In this document: positions 62,498 to 64,000 of the stretch, in pieces
Numbering within the stretch: the first letter of the stretch is position 1
Layout of the letters: every line of letters begins with the position of its first letter
Assembly: GCA_017430325.1 (NCBI GenBank)
Contig: JAFRNE010000007.1
Coordinates: 1 to 64,000, forward strand
Length of the DNA: 64,000 bases
Reading direction: 5' to 3'
From: Eubacterium sp.
Lineage (GTDB): Bacteria; Bacillota; Clostridia; Lachnospirales; Lachnospiraceae
Notes under the pieces: generated by a model
What the model was told of the DNA's origin: nothing
Databases searched by the model: none
What the model saw: the letters and a program-made list of their open reading frames with translations, nothing else
Position numbers and translations under genes: made by a program

Positions 62498-63349
62498 ATG
62501 AATATATATAATGATATACATTTTAAGAAATTAATATCTGCATACAACAACGAAGAAGTTCCGGTCATAAAGTCGGTGCTTCTTTCAAAATACGAGGACA
62601 GGCTTATTCACGGAATGTCCACCAGGCTGGGTGGTGTAAGTGAAGCACATCTTGCGTCTATGAACCTCAGCTTTTCGAGAGGTGATGATCCTGAAAAGGT
62701 GATGGAGAATCACAGGATATTTTCCGGGGCACTGGGCTATGATATGAACAGAACTGTATTTTCAGACCAGGTGCATAAGACTTTTATCAGAAAATGCACT
62801 GAGGATGACGCAGGCAAAGGGCTTATCAGAGAGACTGATATAAAGGAAACCGACGGTCTGATCACGGATTGCAGGGAACTGCCGCTGATGACCTTTTATG
62901 CAGACTGCGTACCGCTTATATTTTATGCGCCGGACAATAATGTCATCGCCGGTGTTCATTCAGGCTGGAAGGGTACCCTGGCCGGCATCGGTGCCATAGC
63001 TGCAGATATATTTGAAAAGGATTATAACTGCGATAAGAAAAAGTTGATCTGCTTTATCGGACCTTCTATCTGTAAGGACTGCTACGAGATAAGCAGGGAT
63101 GTGGCTGAGCAGTTTATTATTAAGTATCCGGAATATGAGAAGGAAGATATAATAACCTATACAGGTAATGATAAATACCATCTTGACCTGCAGCGCGCCT
63201 GCAAGTCTGTACTGATGGATGCAGGACTTGTTCAGGAAAATATTGAGATATCGGGACTTTGCACCTGTTGTAATCATGAGGTTCTTTTTTCACACAGAAA
63301 GACCAACGGACTTCGCGGAAATCTTGCCGCACTTATCATGCTTAAATAA
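62498..63349 (+). CDS. pgeF: PgeF (YfiH/YlmD) laccase-domain purine nucleoside phosphorylase / peptidoglycan-editing factor
   Basis: About 283 residues from the ATG at 62498 (TTG at 62489 is an alternative). The family was first called laccase-like and later shown to include purine nucleoside hydrolase/phosphorylase and peptidoglycan editing activities. Metal ligands are visible: His in LIHGMSTRLGG, Cys in TFYADCVPLIFY and His in AGVHSGWKGTLAG. Length is normal. The gene's 3' end is duplicated just downstream. Confidence 0.92.
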   Translation: MNIYNDIHFKKLISAYNNEEVPVIKSVLLSKYEDRLIHGMSTRLGGVSEAHLASMNLSFSRGDDPEKVMENHRIFSGALGYDMNRTVFSDQVHKTFIRKCTEDDAGKGLIRETDIKETDGLITDCRELPLMTFYADCVPLIFYAPDNNVIAGVHSGWKGTLAGIGAIAADIFEKDYNCDKKKLICFIGPSICKDCYEISRDVAEQFIIKYPEYEKEDIITYTGNDKYHLDLQRACKSVLMDAGLVQENIEISGLCTCCNHEVLFSHRKTNGLRGNLAALIMLK

Positions 63350-63378
63350 TGTTTGGCACTAATCATGCTTAGATAAAT
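63329..63378 (+). repeat. Tandem duplication of the pgeF 3' end
   Basis: GCACTTATCATGCTTAAATA (63329, with the gene's stop) and GCACTAATCATGCTTAGATA (63356) agree at all but two positions, period 27. Confidence 0.75.
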
Positions 63379-63430
63379 CAGCTGATAAGTATTAACTATC
63401 GATGATCGTTTATAATTAATATAGAAAAAT

Positions 63431-64000
63431 ATGAAAAAACACTTGATCGTAAAGGTAATTGAAGATAGTCCTGCAGACCTTGCTGGGATCAAAAAAGGTG
63501 AGACGCTTGTCAGTCTGAACGGGCATGAGATCACCGATATTTTTGATTATGATTTTATTGCTGAGGATGATCAGGTAAGTCTGATCGTTGAGGATGAAGC
63601 TGGCAAGGAGAGAGAGGTTCAGATAGAGAAGGAGGAGGGCGAGGACCTCGGACTTGTATTTGAAGAGTCTCTGATGGATAATTACAGATCCTGCTACAAC
63701 AAATGCATCTTCTGTTTCATCGACCAGAATCCGAAAGGGATGCGTGAGACCATATATTTTAAGGATGATGATTCGAGACTGTCGTTCCTTCAGGGCAACT
63801 ACATTACCATGACAAATATGAAGGATTCGGAGATCGACAGAATTATCGAATATAAGCTGGCGCCGATAAATATTTCCGTGCATACGACCAATCCGGAGCT
63901 TCGCTGCAGTATGCTGCATAACCGCTTTGCTGGACGCATATTAGAGCATATGGATAAACTTTATGCGGCTGAGATTCCGATGAATGCGCAGATAGTTCTC
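63431..64000 (+). CDS. DUF512 protein, PDZ-radical SAM type, 5' part
   Basis: 190 codons are open to the window end, so the gene continues downstream. An N-terminal PDZ-like part (VKVIEDSPADLAGIKKGETL, then LNGHEITD) is followed by the radical SAM cysteine motif CYNKCIFCFIDQNPKGMRE, and further by LSFLQGNYITMTN and HTTNPELR. This is the DUF512 family, often next to der/engA in Clostridia; its substrate is unknown. The start ATG at 63431 lies in an A+T-rich stretch with only a weak ribosome binding site. A 167-codon frame on the opposite strand overlaps it and was rejected. Confidence 0.9.
   Translation, partial: MKKHLIVKVIEDSPADLAGIKKGETLVSLNGHEITDIFDYDFIAEDDQVSLIVEDEAGKEREVQIEKEEGEDLGLVFEESLMDNYRSCYNKCIFCFIDQNPKGMRETIYFKDDDSRLSFLQGNYITMTNMKDSEIDRIIEYKLAPINISVHTTNPELRCSMLHNRFAGRILEHMDKLYAAEIPMNAQIVL

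Noticed and set aside
63416..63919. 167-codon frame on the minus strand near the window end
   Set aside because: It overlaps the plus-strand DUF512 gene, which has the radical SAM CxxxCxxC motif and PDZ-like start; the minus frame has no domain or ribosome binding site.

Overview
The window looks like chromosomal DNA of a low-G+C, anaerobic, plant-fibre-degrading Clostridia member, most likely a Lachnospiraceae species of the Butyrivibrio/Roseburia type. That rests on family knowledge: a Cys4-type ribosomal protein L28, an IspH-S1 fusion, RNase Y, a B. subtilis-type LexA box before recA, a Na+-pumping biotin decarboxylase operon, TTGACA-N17-TATAAT-type promoters and strong AAGGAGG ribosome binding sites. 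No rRNA, tRNA, CRISPR array, prophage or intact insertion sequence was seen.

Layout: 1-2.1 kb is an accessory end with two tandem paralogous, possibly immunity-like genes, a small orphan ORF and a compositionally odd segment. 2.2-6.4 kb (minus strand) is a very large acyl-CoA-dehydratase-activase-like protein. 6.6-11.1 kb is a plus-strand cluster: a rhomboid-like membrane protein with a zinc-ribbon tail, two unknown proteins, then a DUF2953 protein and a GerW/YtfJ protein. 11.2-19.5 kb is a housekeeping block (rpmB, asp23-like, fakA, recG, rsmD, coaD, DivIVA-like) interrupted by a membrane-anchored GH5 endoglucanase. tmcAL (minus strand) converges on it. 21-29 kb carries an aminotransferase, recA-recX, rny, a NUDIX hydrolase, a xerD-type recombinase and aroC. 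29-32.9 kb is one huge sensor-diguanylate cyclase. 33-41 kb is rpsO-pnp-GH94 cellobiose phosphorylase-ftsK. 41-46 kb is fhs, folD, rimO, pgsA. 46-51.5 kb is a five-gene biotin-dependent Na+-translocating decarboxylase/transcarboxylase operon. 51.6-57.2 kb holds a BaiN-like flavoprotein, a PAS-GGDEF-PAS protein, cmk and ispH-S1. 57.4-64 kb is the rplS-lepB-membrane protein-rbgA-lepB-rnhB-yraN-pgeF block and the 5' part of a DUF512 radical-SAM gene.

How the parts work together: the GH5 enzyme would cut beta-glucan at the cell surface, and the cytoplasmic GH94 enzyme would phosphorolyse cellobiose to glucose-1-phosphate and glucose. Both genes sit inside otherwise typical housekeeping neighbourhoods. 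The decarboxylase operon would couple decarboxylation to a sodium gradient. fhs and folD supply one-carbon tetrahydrofolate units. Two diguanylate cyclases imply c-di-GMP signalling.

The least expected signals are: (1) short decayed tandem duplications placed just after stop codons, in three cases copying the end of the gene itself; (2) long structured leaders before pnp, rpsO and the BaiN-like gene, and a long inverted repeat between fhs and folD; (3) an internal Shine-Dalgarno at the IspH/S1 junction; (4) an ECF-S-like membrane domain joined to a beta-propeller and tandem GGDEF domains; (5) a lipoprotein-type OadG. I see no wholly new system that can be asserted from sequence alone.
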